From positions 1 through 64,000 of the forward strand of contig MOEB01000015.1 in NCBI GenBank assembly GCA_001939945.1: a DNA stretch of 64,000 nt. Reading direction: 5' to 3'. This DNA comes from Aerophototrophica crusticola. Its GTDB lineage: Bacteria; Pseudomonadota; Alphaproteobacteria; Azospirillales; Azospirillaceae. The position numbers and the translations under genes were made by a program. Below, piece by piece: positions 52,671 through 63,339 of this stretch (position 1 is the stretch's first letter; each line of letters begins with the position of its first letter). The notes below the pieces were generated by a model that saw only the letters and a program-made list of their open reading frames with translations, ran no database searches and was not told the DNA's origin.

Positions 52671-52868
52671 TCCCTCTCCCTGGGGAGGGGGTGGCGCGAT
52701 AGCGCCGGGTGAGGGAGGTGGGCGTAGGGACCTACCGTCTTTCTGCTAAAGCCCCCTCACCCCGACCCTCTCACCGGTGGGGAGAGGGGGGATCGTCTCG
52801 AGGAACCCGTCTCCCTAACCCGGCCGCCGCGCGGCCACCCTCTCCCCAGGGAGAGGGGAAAGGGGTCC
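52671..52868. repeat. CTCTCCCC/GGGGAGAGG dispersed repeats between emrA and emrB
   Basis: Three degenerate units of the CCCTCTCCC(C/T)GGGGAGAGG kind fill the gap in alternating orientation, with short palindromes (GGCGCGATAGCGCC; CCGCCGCGCGG) at the centre. The last unit ends in GAGAGGGGAAAGGGG, 7 bp before the emrB ATG, so the repeat supplies the ribosome binding site. Confidence 0.75.
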
Positions 52869-52871
52869 ATC

Positions 52872-54476
52872 ATGACCGCCACCACCGCCGACGACATCCC
52901 GGCACCGCCGGCCCCGCCCGCCCCGCCGGCGGCGCAGAAGCTGTCGGCCCGCACCCTGGTGGGCTTCGTCGCCATGGTGTTCGGGATGTTCATGGCGATC
53001 CTGGACATCCAGATCGTCGCCAGCAGCCTGACCCAGATCCAGGCGGGCGTCGCCGCCAGCGCGGATGAGATCGTCTGGGTCCAGACCAGCTACCTGATCG
53101 CGGAGGTCGTGATGATCCCGCTGTCGGGCTACCTGTCGCGGCTGTTGAGCACCCGGGTGCTGTTCACCGTGTCGGCCCTGGGCTTCACGGCCATGAGCTT
53201 CCTCTGCGCCCAGTCCAGCAGCATTGACGAGTTGGTGCTGTGGCGTACGCTGCAGGGCTTCATCGGCGGCGGCATGATCCCCACCGTCTTCGCCACCAGC
53301 TTCATGGCCTTCCCGCCATCGAAGCGCGCCCCCGTGACCGTGGTCATCGGGCTGGTGGCCACCCTGGGCCCCACCATCGGCCCCACCCTGGGCGGCTACC
53401 TGACGGAGCAGTTCAGCTGGCACTGGCTGTTCCTGATCAACCTGGTGCCGGGGCTGCTGGTGGCCGCCACCGTCTGGCGCTGCATCGACATCGACAAGCC
53501 CGACTGGTCCCTGCTGAAGGGGATCGACATCATCGGCATGGTGCTGATGGCCCTGTTCCTGGGCAGCCTGGAATACGTGATCGAGGAGGGCGCCCGGAAC
53601 CAGTGGTTCGAGGATGAGCACATCGTCCGGTTCAGCATCCTGGCCGGCGTGTCCGGCGTGCTGTTCCTGTGGCGGGTGCTGACCTACCGCCAGCCCATCG
53701 TGGACCTGAGGGCGCTTCGCAACTTCAACTTCGCCATGGGCAGCGTCTATGGCTTCATCATCGGCATCGGGCTCTATGGCTCGGTCTATGTGCTGCCCCT
53801 GTTCCTGGGCCAGGTGCGGGGCCTGAACGCCCAGCAGATCGGCGCCACCATGTTCGTCACCGGCGTCTGCCAGTTCCTGTCCAGCCCCATCGCCGGCGTG
53901 CTGTCGTCCAAGGTGGACGTGCGCAAGGTGCTGGCCGTGGGCTTCATCCTGCTGGCCACCAGCTTCCTCATCAGCACCCCGGTCACGGCGGACTGGGGCT
54001 TCGACCAGTGGTTCCTGCCGCAGGTGCTGCGCGGGGCGGGGCTGATGTTCTGCATCATCCCCATCACCAGCCTGGCCCTGGGCACCCTGCCGATGGAGGA
54101 GGTGAAGAACGCCTCCGGCCTGTTCAACCTGATGCGCAATCTGGGCGGGGCCTTCGGGCTGGCGGGCATCAACACGGTGATCACGGAGCGTACCGCCCTG
54201 CACAGCCAGCGGCTGGCGGAATGGCTGGACCCCAGCCGGCCCGAGGTGGCAGGCTTCCTGGAGGCCATGCAGGCCCGCCTGTCCGCCACCCTGCCCGGCG
54301 ACGCCGAGCTGGGCGCCGTCCGTACCCTGGCGGGCATCCTGCGGGCCCAGACCACGGTGATGGTCTTCGCCGACGTGTTCCTGCTGATGGGGATGGTGTT
54401 CGTGCTGGCCCTGGCCACCCTGCCCTTCGTCAAGCGCCCGGTGCTGCGCGGGGCCACCGATTCCGGTGCCCATTGA
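52872..54476 (+). CDS. emrB: DHA2-family drug:proton antiporter (EmrB/QacA type)
   Basis: A 534-residue, 14-TM major facilitator protein. MFMAILDIQIVASSLTQIQAGV (TM1 motif with Asp), WVQTSYLIAEVVMIPLSGYLSRLL, LQGFIGGGMIPTVFA and GPTIGPTLGGYLTEQFSWHWLFLIN (antiporter motif C) are family hallmarks. It is coupled with the EmrA-like adaptor upstream and the TetR regulator 7 bp downstream. Confidence 0.93.
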   Translation: MTATTADDIPAPPAPPAPPAAQKLSARTLVGFVAMVFGMFMAILDIQIVASSLTQIQAGVAASADEIVWVQTSYLIAEVVMIPLSGYLSRLLSTRVLFTVSALGFTAMSFLCAQSSSIDELVLWRTLQGFIGGGMIPTVFATSFMAFPPSKRAPVTVVIGLVATLGPTIGPTLGGYLTEQFSWHWLFLINLVPGLLVAATVWRCIDIDKPDWSLLKGIDIIGMVLMALFLGSLEYVIEEGARNQWFEDEHIVRFSILAGVSGVLFLWRVLTYRQPIVDLRALRNFNFAMGSVYGFIIGIGLYGSVYVLPLFLGQVRGLNAQQIGATMFVTGVCQFLSSPIAGVLSSKVDVRKVLAVGFILLATSFLISTPVTADWGFDQWFLPQVLRGAGLMFCIIPITSLALGTLPMEEVKNASGLFNLMRNLGGAFGLAGINTVITERTALHSQRLAEWLDPSRPEVAGFLEAMQARLSATLPGDAELGAVRTLAGILRAQTTVMVFADVFLLMGMVFVLALATLPFVKRPVLRGATDSGAH

Positions 54477-54483
54477 GGACCCG

Positions 54484-55173
54484 ATGACCACCGACACGGA
54501 AGAGACCGGCGCCCGTCGCCCCGGCCGCCCGCCCGACCCCAGGAAGCGCGACGCCATCCTGGCCGCCGCCCAGCTTGTGTTCGTGGCCGACGGCTATGCC
54601 GCCAGCATGGACCGGATCGCCGAGGAGGCGGGCGTGTCCAAGCAGACCATCTACAAGCATTTCGAGTCCAAGGAACTGCTGTTCGAGGCCATCGTCCGCC
54701 GGCGTTCCGACCGACTGACCGAACCGCTGGTGAACGCCGCCCCCGACGCGGGCGTGGAGACGGTGCTGCACAGCCTGGCCCTGCGCTTCCTGGAGCTGCT
54801 GACCCTGCCGGACTATGCCTGCGTGCTGCGGGTGCTGGTGGGCGCGCAGGGCCAGTTCCCCGGGCTGGCCGACCATTTCTTCGAGGTGGGTCCCCGCCGT
54901 TCCCTGGGCCGCCTGGCCGACTACCTGTCCCGGATGGACCGGCAGGGGGCCTTGCGGGTGCCCGACCCGCTGGCGGCGGCGGAGCAGTTCCTGGGCCTGG
55001 TCAACGGCCAGATCCAGATGCGCATGGTCCTGGGCATCGGCACCGATACCTCTCCCGCGGCGATGGAAGCCCGCGCCCGGGCTGCCGTGGACGTGTTCCT
55101 GCGGGCCTATGGGCGGCGCGAGCCTGCCCCGGCCCCCGAGCCGGGGGCGCCTGAGGGGACACGAATATCGTGA
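54484..55173 (+). CDS. TetR/AcrR-family repressor of the emrAB operon
   Basis: A 229-residue regulator: the HTH lies at about 20-65 (RDAILAAAQLVFVADGYAASM, then IAEEAGVSKQTIYKHFESKELLFEAIV), followed by a C-terminal ligand domain like that of AcrR-type proteins (TetR_C, with QFPGLADHFFEVG). The ATG at 54484 is used; an in-frame upstream Met would overlap emrB. It probably binds the palindrome at 51555-51569 and is released by the pump's substrate. Confidence 0.9.
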   Translation: MTTDTEETGARRPGRPPDPRKRDAILAAAQLVFVADGYAASMDRIAEEAGVSKQTIYKHFESKELLFEAIVRRRSDRLTEPLVNAAPDAGVETVLHSLALRFLELLTLPDYACVLRVLVGAQGQFPGLADHFFEVGPRRSLGRLADYLSRMDRQGALRVPDPLAAAEQFLGLVNGQIQMRMVLGIGTDTSPAAMEARARAAVDVFLRAYGRREPAPAPEPGAPEGTRIS

Positions 55174-55262
55174 CAAGCATGACCGGCCTGTGCCCCGCCC
55201 CCTTCTCTCCGCCGGGAATGGCTGTATCCTGACCGCACGGTTTGATGGTCGGGAGTGTCCCC

Positions 55263-56987
55263 ATGCGTCGGTGTCTGTTGTGGGCTTGCCTGGGCTTGGC
55301 GCTGGCGGTGTCGCCGGTGGCCGCCGCCCCGGCGCCGGGCCTGGGCACCGCCATGCAGGAACGGCTGACCAAGGGCGTGGGCAGCCCGCGGGGGGAGCGG
55401 GACGGCCAGGACCTTGTCCTGCTGGGCAAGTTCTATGAATCCCGCAACATGGCCCCGGTCTGGCTGGAGGGCGGCAAGCCGGGCCCCCGCGCCGCCGCCA
55501 TGCTGGCCGCGCTGAAGGCTTCCGCCCTGGAGGGGCTGGAACCCAAGGATTACGGCGTCAACCGCATCGCCGCCCTGCTGGAGCGGGGCGACAGCCCGGA
55601 CGCCCTGGCGGAGCTGGAGCTGCTGCTGACCAAGGGCGCCCTGACCCTGGGCCGCGACCTGGCCAGCGGCCGGCTGGAACCGTCCATCGTGGACCCGGAG
55701 CTGTTCGTGGAGCGGCGGGGCGTGGACCCGCTGGCCCTGCTAGGCAAGGTCACCGGCGCCGCCGACCCCGGCGCGGTGCTGGCCACCCTGCTGCCCACCC
55801 GGATCGAGTATGTGCGCCTGCGCGACGCCCTGGCCCGCTACCGGGACCTGGCCGCCGCCGGCGGCTGGCCGCGGGTGCAGTCGGAGGGGGAGACGCTGAA
55901 GCCCGGCCAGGCGGACCCGCGCGTGCCCTCCATCCGCGAAAGGCTGAAGGTGACGGGGGAGTACCCGGGGGACGCCCCCCTGCCGGAGGACCCCACCCTG
56001 TATGACCCGGAGCTGGAAAAGGCGGTGGTCACCTTCCAGCGCCGCCACGGGCTGGACCCGGACGGGGCCGTGGGCAAGGGCACCTTCGCGGCCCTGAACG
56101 TGCCGGTGGACCAGCGCATCGGCCAGATCAAGCTGAACATGGAACGCTGGCGCTGGATGCCCGACGACCTCGGCCGGCGTTACCTGATCGTCAACCTGGC
56201 CGCCTTCGAGCTGGCCCTGTTCGAGGAGGGCAAGGTCGTCCACCAGACCCGGGTGGTGGTGGGCGCCACCAGCACCCGCACGCCGGTGTTCAGTGAGACC
56301 ATGACCTTCTTCGAGGTGAACCCCTATTGGCACGTGCCGGTGAAGATCGCCCGGGACGAGATCTTCCCCAAAGCCAAGAAGGACCCGACCTACCTGGCCC
56401 GGGAGGGCTATGTGCTGCTGTCCGATTATACGGAAAGCGCCGTGCCCGTGGACCCGAAGACGGTGGACTGGGCCCAACTGACGCCCCGCACCTTCCGTTA
56501 CCGCGTGCGGCAGGAGCCGGGGGACAAGAACAGCCTGGGCCGGATCAAGATGATGTTCCCCAACCAGTGGGACATCTACCTGCACGACACCCCGTCCAAA
56601 AAGCTGTTCGGCCGCGCCACCCGCAGCTTCAGCCATGGCTGCATCCGGGTGGAGAACCCGTTCGACCTGGCGGAGGCCATCCTGCGCGTCACCGGCACCA
56701 CGTCCTGGGACCGGGTCAAGCTGGATGAGGCGCTGGCGTCGGGCCAGCGGCAGGTGATCCGGCTGAAGCAGTCCCTGCCCGTGCACATCACCTACATCAC
56801 CGCCTTCGTGGAGTCCGACGGCACGGTGGATTTCCGCGGCGACGTCTATGGCCGCGACCGGCGGCTGGCCCAGGCGCTGATCGCCTCACGCGTGAACTGG
56901 CCCGACCTGGCGGCGGAGGCGGCCACCAACCCCGCCGCCAAGGACGCTCCCCCGGTCCCGGCCCAGGCCGCCCCGGTGCGGGAATAG
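55263..56987 (+). CDS. Murein L,D-transpeptidase (YcbB/LdtD-like)
   Basis: A 574-residue periplasmic cell-wall enzyme. Signal peptide MRRCLLWACLGLALAVSPVAAAP; an N-terminal domain of about 220 residues; a peptidoglycan-binding domain (VVTFQRRHGLDPDGAVGKGTFAALN); then the YkuD catalytic domain with DIYLHDTPSKKLF and SHGCIRVENPFDLA, holding the catalytic His and Cys. It forms 3-3 cross-links in peptidoglycan. The C-terminal tail is Ala/Pro-rich. The heme oxygenase gene starts 2 bp after its stop. Confidence 0.93.
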   Translation: MRRCLLWACLGLALAVSPVAAAPAPGLGTAMQERLTKGVGSPRGERDGQDLVLLGKFYESRNMAPVWLEGGKPGPRAAAMLAALKASALEGLEPKDYGVNRIAALLERGDSPDALAELELLLTKGALTLGRDLASGRLEPSIVDPELFVERRGVDPLALLGKVTGAADPGAVLATLLPTRIEYVRLRDALARYRDLAAAGGWPRVQSEGETLKPGQADPRVPSIRERLKVTGEYPGDAPLPEDPTLYDPELEKAVVTFQRRHGLDPDGAVGKGTFAALNVPVDQRIGQIKLNMERWRWMPDDLGRRYLIVNLAAFELALFEEGKVVHQTRVVVGATSTRTPVFSETMTFFEVNPYWHVPVKIARDEIFPKAKKDPTYLAREGYVLLSDYTESAVPVDPKTVDWAQLTPRTFRYRVRQEPGDKNSLGRIKMMFPNQWDIYLHDTPSKKLFGRATRSFSHGCIRVENPFDLAEAILRVTGTTSWDRVKLDEALASGQRQVIRLKQSLPVHITYITAFVESDGTVDFRGDVYGRDRRLAQALIASRVNWPDLAAEAATNPAAKDAPPVPAQAAPVRE

Positions 56988-56989
56988 GC

Positions 56990-57577
56990 ATGCCCATGGC
57001 CGACACGACCCTGAGCCAGCGCCTGCGCGCGGCGACCGAAGTGATCCACCAGCAGACGGAGTCCCTGCCCTTCGCCGCCCGGCTGATGGCGCCCGACCTG
57101 GACCGGGACACCTATGCCCGCACCCTGGCCCGCATGCTGGGGGTGATCGGGCCGCTGGAGGCGGCGGTGACGGAAGCCGACCGGGACGGCGCCCTGGGCT
57201 TCCTGCCCCTGCCCCAGGCGGGCAGCATCGTGGCCGACCTGTTCCGGCTGGGCTGGGACGAGGGGCGGGTGGGCGGCCTGCCCCTGGCGCCCCTGCCGCC
57301 GGGGCTGGACATCACCCCCGCGGCAGCGGGCGTGGCCTACCTGCTGGACGGCAGCCTGCTGGGCGGCCGGGTGGTGGCGCGGCGCCTGCGCGACAGCCTG
57401 GGGCCGGAGGTCGCGGGGTCCTTGAGCTTCCACGCCGACGACCCCGCCGCCAGCCAGCAATGGCAGCTCTGCCGCGCCTGGCTGGACGGGCTGCCCGCCG
57501 ATTGGGCCGACGGGGCGGAGGCCGGCGCCCTGTCTGCCTTCACCGCCCTGCGGGACTGGATGGCCGGCGCGCCCTGA
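56990..57577 (+). CDS. Biliverdin-producing heme oxygenase
   Basis: A 195-residue heme oxygenase. The proximal heme ligand is His20 in LRAATEVIHQQTE, and the distal-helix glycines are in YLLDGSLLGGRVVARRL (the equivalent of LGxxLGG). The enzyme opens heme to biliverdin, iron and CO. Biliverdin is the chromophore of the bacteriophytochrome encoded 93 bp downstream, so the gene most likely supplies it, as bphO does elsewhere. It follows the L,D-transpeptidase gene by 2 bp and may be read from that promoter too. Confidence 0.92.
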   Translation: MPMADTTLSQRLRAATEVIHQQTESLPFAARLMAPDLDRDTYARTLARMLGVIGPLEAAVTEADRDGALGFLPLPQAGSIVADLFRLGWDEGRVGGLPLAPLPPGLDITPAAAGVAYLLDGSLLGGRVVARRLRDSLGPEVAGSLSFHADDPAASQQWQLCRAWLDGLPADWADGAEAGALSAFTALRDWMAGAP

Positions 57578-57600
57578 TCCGGCCCGGGCCGGAAGGTGGG

Positions 57601-57629
57601 TTGCCAAGGGGGTACTTCCGGTAGACAAT
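57601..57629 (+). promoter_or_regulatory. Possible sigma-70-type promoter of the photoreceptor gene
   Basis: TTGCCA and GACAAT are separated by exactly 17 bp in the gap between the heme oxygenase and the photoreceptor, 42 bp before its ATG. It is a fair match (five of six and four of six). Confidence 0.5.
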
Positions 57630-57670
57630 TCCCGCGTGTGTCATGTCGGCAGGTAACCGCGGGGTCGGGA

Positions 57671-60366
<2,696 letters not shown>

Positions 60367-60370
<4 letters not shown>

Positions 60371-60588
60371 AGGGAAGGACGATGGCCATGCAAGGAAAGC
60401 CCGAGCCCTGGGACCGTGCGCCCGATAGCGTCCGACGCAGCCGCGCGTTCCATCCCTCTGAGCTTCCGGAGCACCTGAAGGAGGCGTTGGAGACTGCGCG
60501 CATGGACCCGCGGCACGAGCACCTCAACGCCCTGATGGATGCCGGAATCGAGCCCACAGCCGCTGGGTTGGGGCCGAACCGCCTGTGA
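60367..60588 (+). CDS. Small hypothetical protein overlapping the photoreceptor stop
   Basis: The ATG at 60367 overlaps the kinase stop in ATGA. The 73-residue product, MKGRTMAMQGKPEPWDRAPD with a helical SELPEHLKEALETARMDPRHEHLNALMDAGIEP, has no family I recognise. A shorter start (MAMQGKPEPW) is possible. Translational coupling suggests a product linked to the photoreceptor, but coding is not proven. Confidence 0.5.
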
Positions 60589-60600
60589 CTGGCACGACCG

Positions 60601-60694
60601 CTTCCCCCGCGAAGGCGGGGGCCCACATTTTTGGACCCGGTGTCCGTCGTCTCTGTCGTTGAAGAACCGTGCACCCCCGCCTGCGCGGGGGAGA
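60601..60694. repeat. REP-like pair (copy 4)
   Basis: CCCCCGCGAAGGCGGGGG with CCCACATTTTTGGACCC faces GTGCACCCCCGCCTGCGCGG on the right. It separates the convergent 73-aa gene and fxsA. Confidence 0.75.
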
Positions 60695-60723
60695 CATAGA
60701 ATGCTGCGTCCTCGGTCAACCCT

Positions 60724-61248
60724 TCACCGCCCCGGCGGGCGCCAGCGGCTGTCGGGGGGTGGCAGGGTGTCCTGTTCGGGGTCGGCCTGCGGGACCTCGC
60801 GGAAGTCGCCCTCGATCACCGTGGTGTCGCTGTAGGGCGGGCGCCCGCCGGAGCGCCAGACGGTGGTGCCGCCGGCGCGCATCTCCCCCTGCACCAGGCC
60901 GGACCGCACGGCCCGCGCGATCCGGCCATAAAGCCAACCGCGCACCGGGGGCAGCAGGACCAGCAGGGCCAGGATGTCGGTGACGAAGCCCGGGATCACC
61001 AGCAGCACGCCGGCCAGCGCCAGGCACAGCCCGTCGAACGCCTCCTTCAGGGGCGGCTCGCCCCGGTCCATGCGTTCCTGCGCCTTCCGCAGGGTGCCCA
61101 GCCCCTGGCGCCTCAACAGGGCGATGCCCGCCACGGCGGCCAGAATGACCAACAGCACCGTGTTCAGGACGCCGACCTTGTCGCCCACATAGGCGAAGCC
61201 GGCGATCTCCACCAACGGCAACAGCAGGAAGGGGAGGAGGAAACGCAT
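60724..61248 (-). CDS. fxsA: FxsA-family membrane protein
   Basis: A 174-residue protein with three to four TMs. MRFLLPFLLLPLVEIAGFAYVGDKVG, then LLVILAAVAGIALLRRQGLG and LAGVLLVIPGFVTDILALLVLLPPVRG match the FxsA family, in which the E. coli member relieves exclusion of phage T7 by the F plasmid. The C-terminal tail is cytoplasmic and charged. It is divergent from the Tim44-like gene, the usual alphaproteobacterial arrangement. Confidence 0.92.
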   Translation of the reverse strand: MRFLLPFLLLPLVEIAGFAYVGDKVGVLNTVLLVILAAVAGIALLRRQGLGTLRKAQERMDRGEPPLKEAFDGLCLALAGVLLVIPGFVTDILALLVLLPPVRGWLYGRIARAVRSGLVQGEMRAGGTTVWRSGGRPPYSDTTVIEGDFREVPQADPEQDTLPPPDSRWRPPGR

Positions 61249-61542
61249 GGGGCGCCTTGCTCTTTGTTGACCGGGGGCCTATCTAACCCTTGGGTTCGGG
61301 GCCATCCCGGCCTCCCGGAACCGCCCCCGGCGGCGATGGTTGATTAGAGCCCAGGGCCGCCGCCGGCACTCTTTCCACCGGCACCGCGGCCGCTGGCAAG
61401 GCTAGAGGTAATGCGCCGCGGCCCCGGATGTAAGGGGCCATGGGGCCAACGGACAGGTTCCTTGCGGGCCGATTCCGTGCGAACCTGAGGCGCGGTCACC
61501 ATCCCCGGGACTTCGGTCACGACAGACAGGACGGCTTGGCAC

Positions 61543-62232
61543 ATGGGCGAGGGGTTCTTCTTCATCGACATCCTGATCTTCGCCATGGTGGCCGCCTTCC
61601 TGGTGTTCCGGTTGCGCAGCGTGCTGGGCCGCCGCCATGGGGATGAGCGCCAGCGCCCCAACCCCATCGCCCCGCCCCCCGCCGGCCGCGGCCCCCTGGG
61701 CGACAAGGCCGACAACGTGGTCCCCCTGCCCGGCCGCGTGGCGCCGGACCTGGCGGCGGAGCCGCCGGCCTTCACCGGCCCGGTGTCCGTGGCCGACGGC
61801 ATCAAGCAGATCCGCACCGCCGACCCCAGCTTCACCGAGAAGCATTTCCTGCAGGGCGCCAAGGCGGCGTTCGAGATGATCGTCAGCGCCTTCGCCGCCG
61901 GCGACACCGCCACCCTGCGCCCCCTGCTGGCGGACGAGGTCTACGACAACTTCGCCGAGGCCATCCGCAAGCGCCAGCAGGCGGGGGAGAGCCTGGACAC
62001 GGTCATCCAATCCTTCGAGTCCGTGGACATGACCGCCGCCCGGCTGGAAGGCCGCACCGCCTTCTGCACGGTCACCTTCACCACCCACCAGATCAACGTC
62101 ACCCGGGACGCCAACGGCAACCCGGTGGAGGGCGACGGCACGGCGGAGGAGGTGGTGGACATCTGGACCTTCAGCCGCAACACCCGCGCCACCAACCCCA
62201 ACTGGGTGCTGGTCGAGACGCGCGTACCTTAA
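61543..62232 (+). CDS. Tim44-domain protein (TimA-like)
   Basis: A 229-residue membrane-anchored protein. The N-terminal TM (FFFIDILIFAMVAAFLVFRLRSVLG) is followed by a Pro-rich linker and a C-terminal Tim44-type domain (FLQGAKAAFEMIVSAFAAGDTATLRPLLADEVYDNF, FCTVTFTTHQINVTRD). Alphaproteobacterial relatives of mitochondrial Tim44 are associated with the inner membrane; their function is not settled. It is divergent from fxsA across a 294-bp gap in which no gene or strong signal is seen. Confidence 0.9.
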   Translation: MGEGFFFIDILIFAMVAAFLVFRLRSVLGRRHGDERQRPNPIAPPPAGRGPLGDKADNVVPLPGRVAPDLAAEPPAFTGPVSVADGIKQIRTADPSFTEKHFLQGAKAAFEMIVSAFAAGDTATLRPLLADEVYDNFAEAIRKRQQAGESLDTVIQSFESVDMTAARLEGRTAFCTVTFTTHQINVTRDANGNPVEGDGTAEEVVDIWTFSRNTRATNPNWVLVETRVP

Positions 62233-62238
62233 TTGCCC

Positions 62239-62282
62239 CGTAGGTCGGATCAGCGGCCTGTCGGCCGCTGATCCGACCTACG
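62239..62282. repeat. Palindromic repeat of the GTAGGTCGGAT type (second copy)
   Basis: CGTAGGTCGGATCAGCGGCC pairs perfectly with GGCCGCTGATCCGACCTACG around a 4-base loop. It lies between convergent genes (Tim44-like and GGDEF) 7 bp after the stop of the former, so it may serve as a bidirectional terminator. Confidence 0.85.
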
Positions 62283-62292
62283 AAGCCAAGCC

Positions 62293-63177
62293 TTACCCCA
62301 CCGCCGCCTTCAAGGCCGCCGCCGTGACGATGCGGTTGCGGCCCGTGCGCTTGGCCTCGTAGAGGGCCTGGTCGGTCTGGTCCACCAGCGCGTCCAGGGT
62401 CAGGTCCAGGCGGCTCTCCGCCAGGCCGAAGCTGGCCGTCACGTACAAGGTCCGCCCGTCCGCCAGGTGCACCGGCAGGGCGGCGATGTCGGCGCGCAGC
62501 CGTTCCAGCACCATCATGCCCTCGGGCAGGCTGGTGTCCTTCAGCAGGATCAGCATCTCCTCCCCGCCCAGGCGGAAGGCCTCGTCGAAGCTGCGGATGC
62601 CGCGGTTGATGGCACCTGCCACGGCCACCAGCACCCGGTCGCCCGCGTCATGGCCATAGGTGTCGTTGACTGACTTGAACTTGTCCAGGTCGCAGAGCGC
62701 CAGGCAGAAGGGCTTGCCCGTACGGCGGAACCGGTTCAGCTCCCGCTCCAGCTCCTCCTGCAAACCGGTGCGGTTGCGCAGGCCGGTCAGCGGGTCGATG
62801 CCGCTGCCGGCCATGCTGAAGGCTTTCTCGAAGCGGCGGCACTGCTGGATGAACTCGTCGAACTTCTCCGCCACCGATTCATAGGCCTGGTGGCCACAGG
62901 GCGTGCCCTCCGCCACCCGCATCAGCACCAGCCGCGCCATGCGGTGGAGCTGCTCATGCAAGGTCACCAGCCGGTCCACGGCGGGCTGGTCGGTCAGCTC
63001 GCTGTCCTTGGCCCGCTTCACCCACAGGATGAACCCCATGGGCATGGGGGCCGCGTCGGGCCCGGACAGGCCGCACTCCGCCGGGAAGAAGACAGCCCGG
63101 TGCCACCGGGTGAGCCAGCGGAGATGTTCGTCGATGACGGGGCTGAGGCCGGCCTGGGACGGCGGTGTGGGGGACAT
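62293..63177 (-). CDS. Diguanylate cyclase (GGDEF) with N-terminal CZB-like domain
   Basis: A 294-residue protein. The C-terminal GGDEF domain has the active site RLGGEEMLILL (a GGEEM variant), LCDLDKFKSVNDTYGHDAGDRVL, and the nucleotide-site FGLAESRLD, so it should synthesise c-di-GMP. The first 125 residues are helical and include HEQLHRMARL, like the zinc-binding helix of CZB domains in E. coli DgcZ, but the CZB cysteine position has no Cys, so zinc binding is doubtful. The ATG at 63177 is chosen; a GTG 13 codons upstream is possible. Confidence 0.88.
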   Translation of the reverse strand: MSPTPPSQAGLSPVIDEHLRWLTRWHRAVFFPAECGLSGPDAAPMPMGFILWVKRAKDSELTDQPAVDRLVTLHEQLHRMARLVLMRVAEGTPCGHQAYESVAEKFDEFIQQCRRFEKAFSMAGSGIDPLTGLRNRTGLQEELERELNRFRRTGKPFCLALCDLDKFKSVNDTYGHDAGDRVLVAVAGAINRGIRSFDEAFRLGGEEMLILLKDTSLPEGMMVLERLRADIAALPVHLADGRTLYVTASFGLAESRLDLTLDALVDQTDQALYEAKRTGRNRIVTAAALKAAVG

Positions 63178-63339
63178 GGCTGACGCCTTGGGTAAGGGCC
63201 ACGCATCCGCGGGCACTACGCCCTAAAGACATAGCGCACTTCGCCTGACGTGGCACCCACCGCGTGACCACACCCCCGAAATGGCACGGGGCTGTGGCTT
63301 CGCTGCCGGGCCGGTTGCGTCAGCGGGTCCCGGTCCCCG

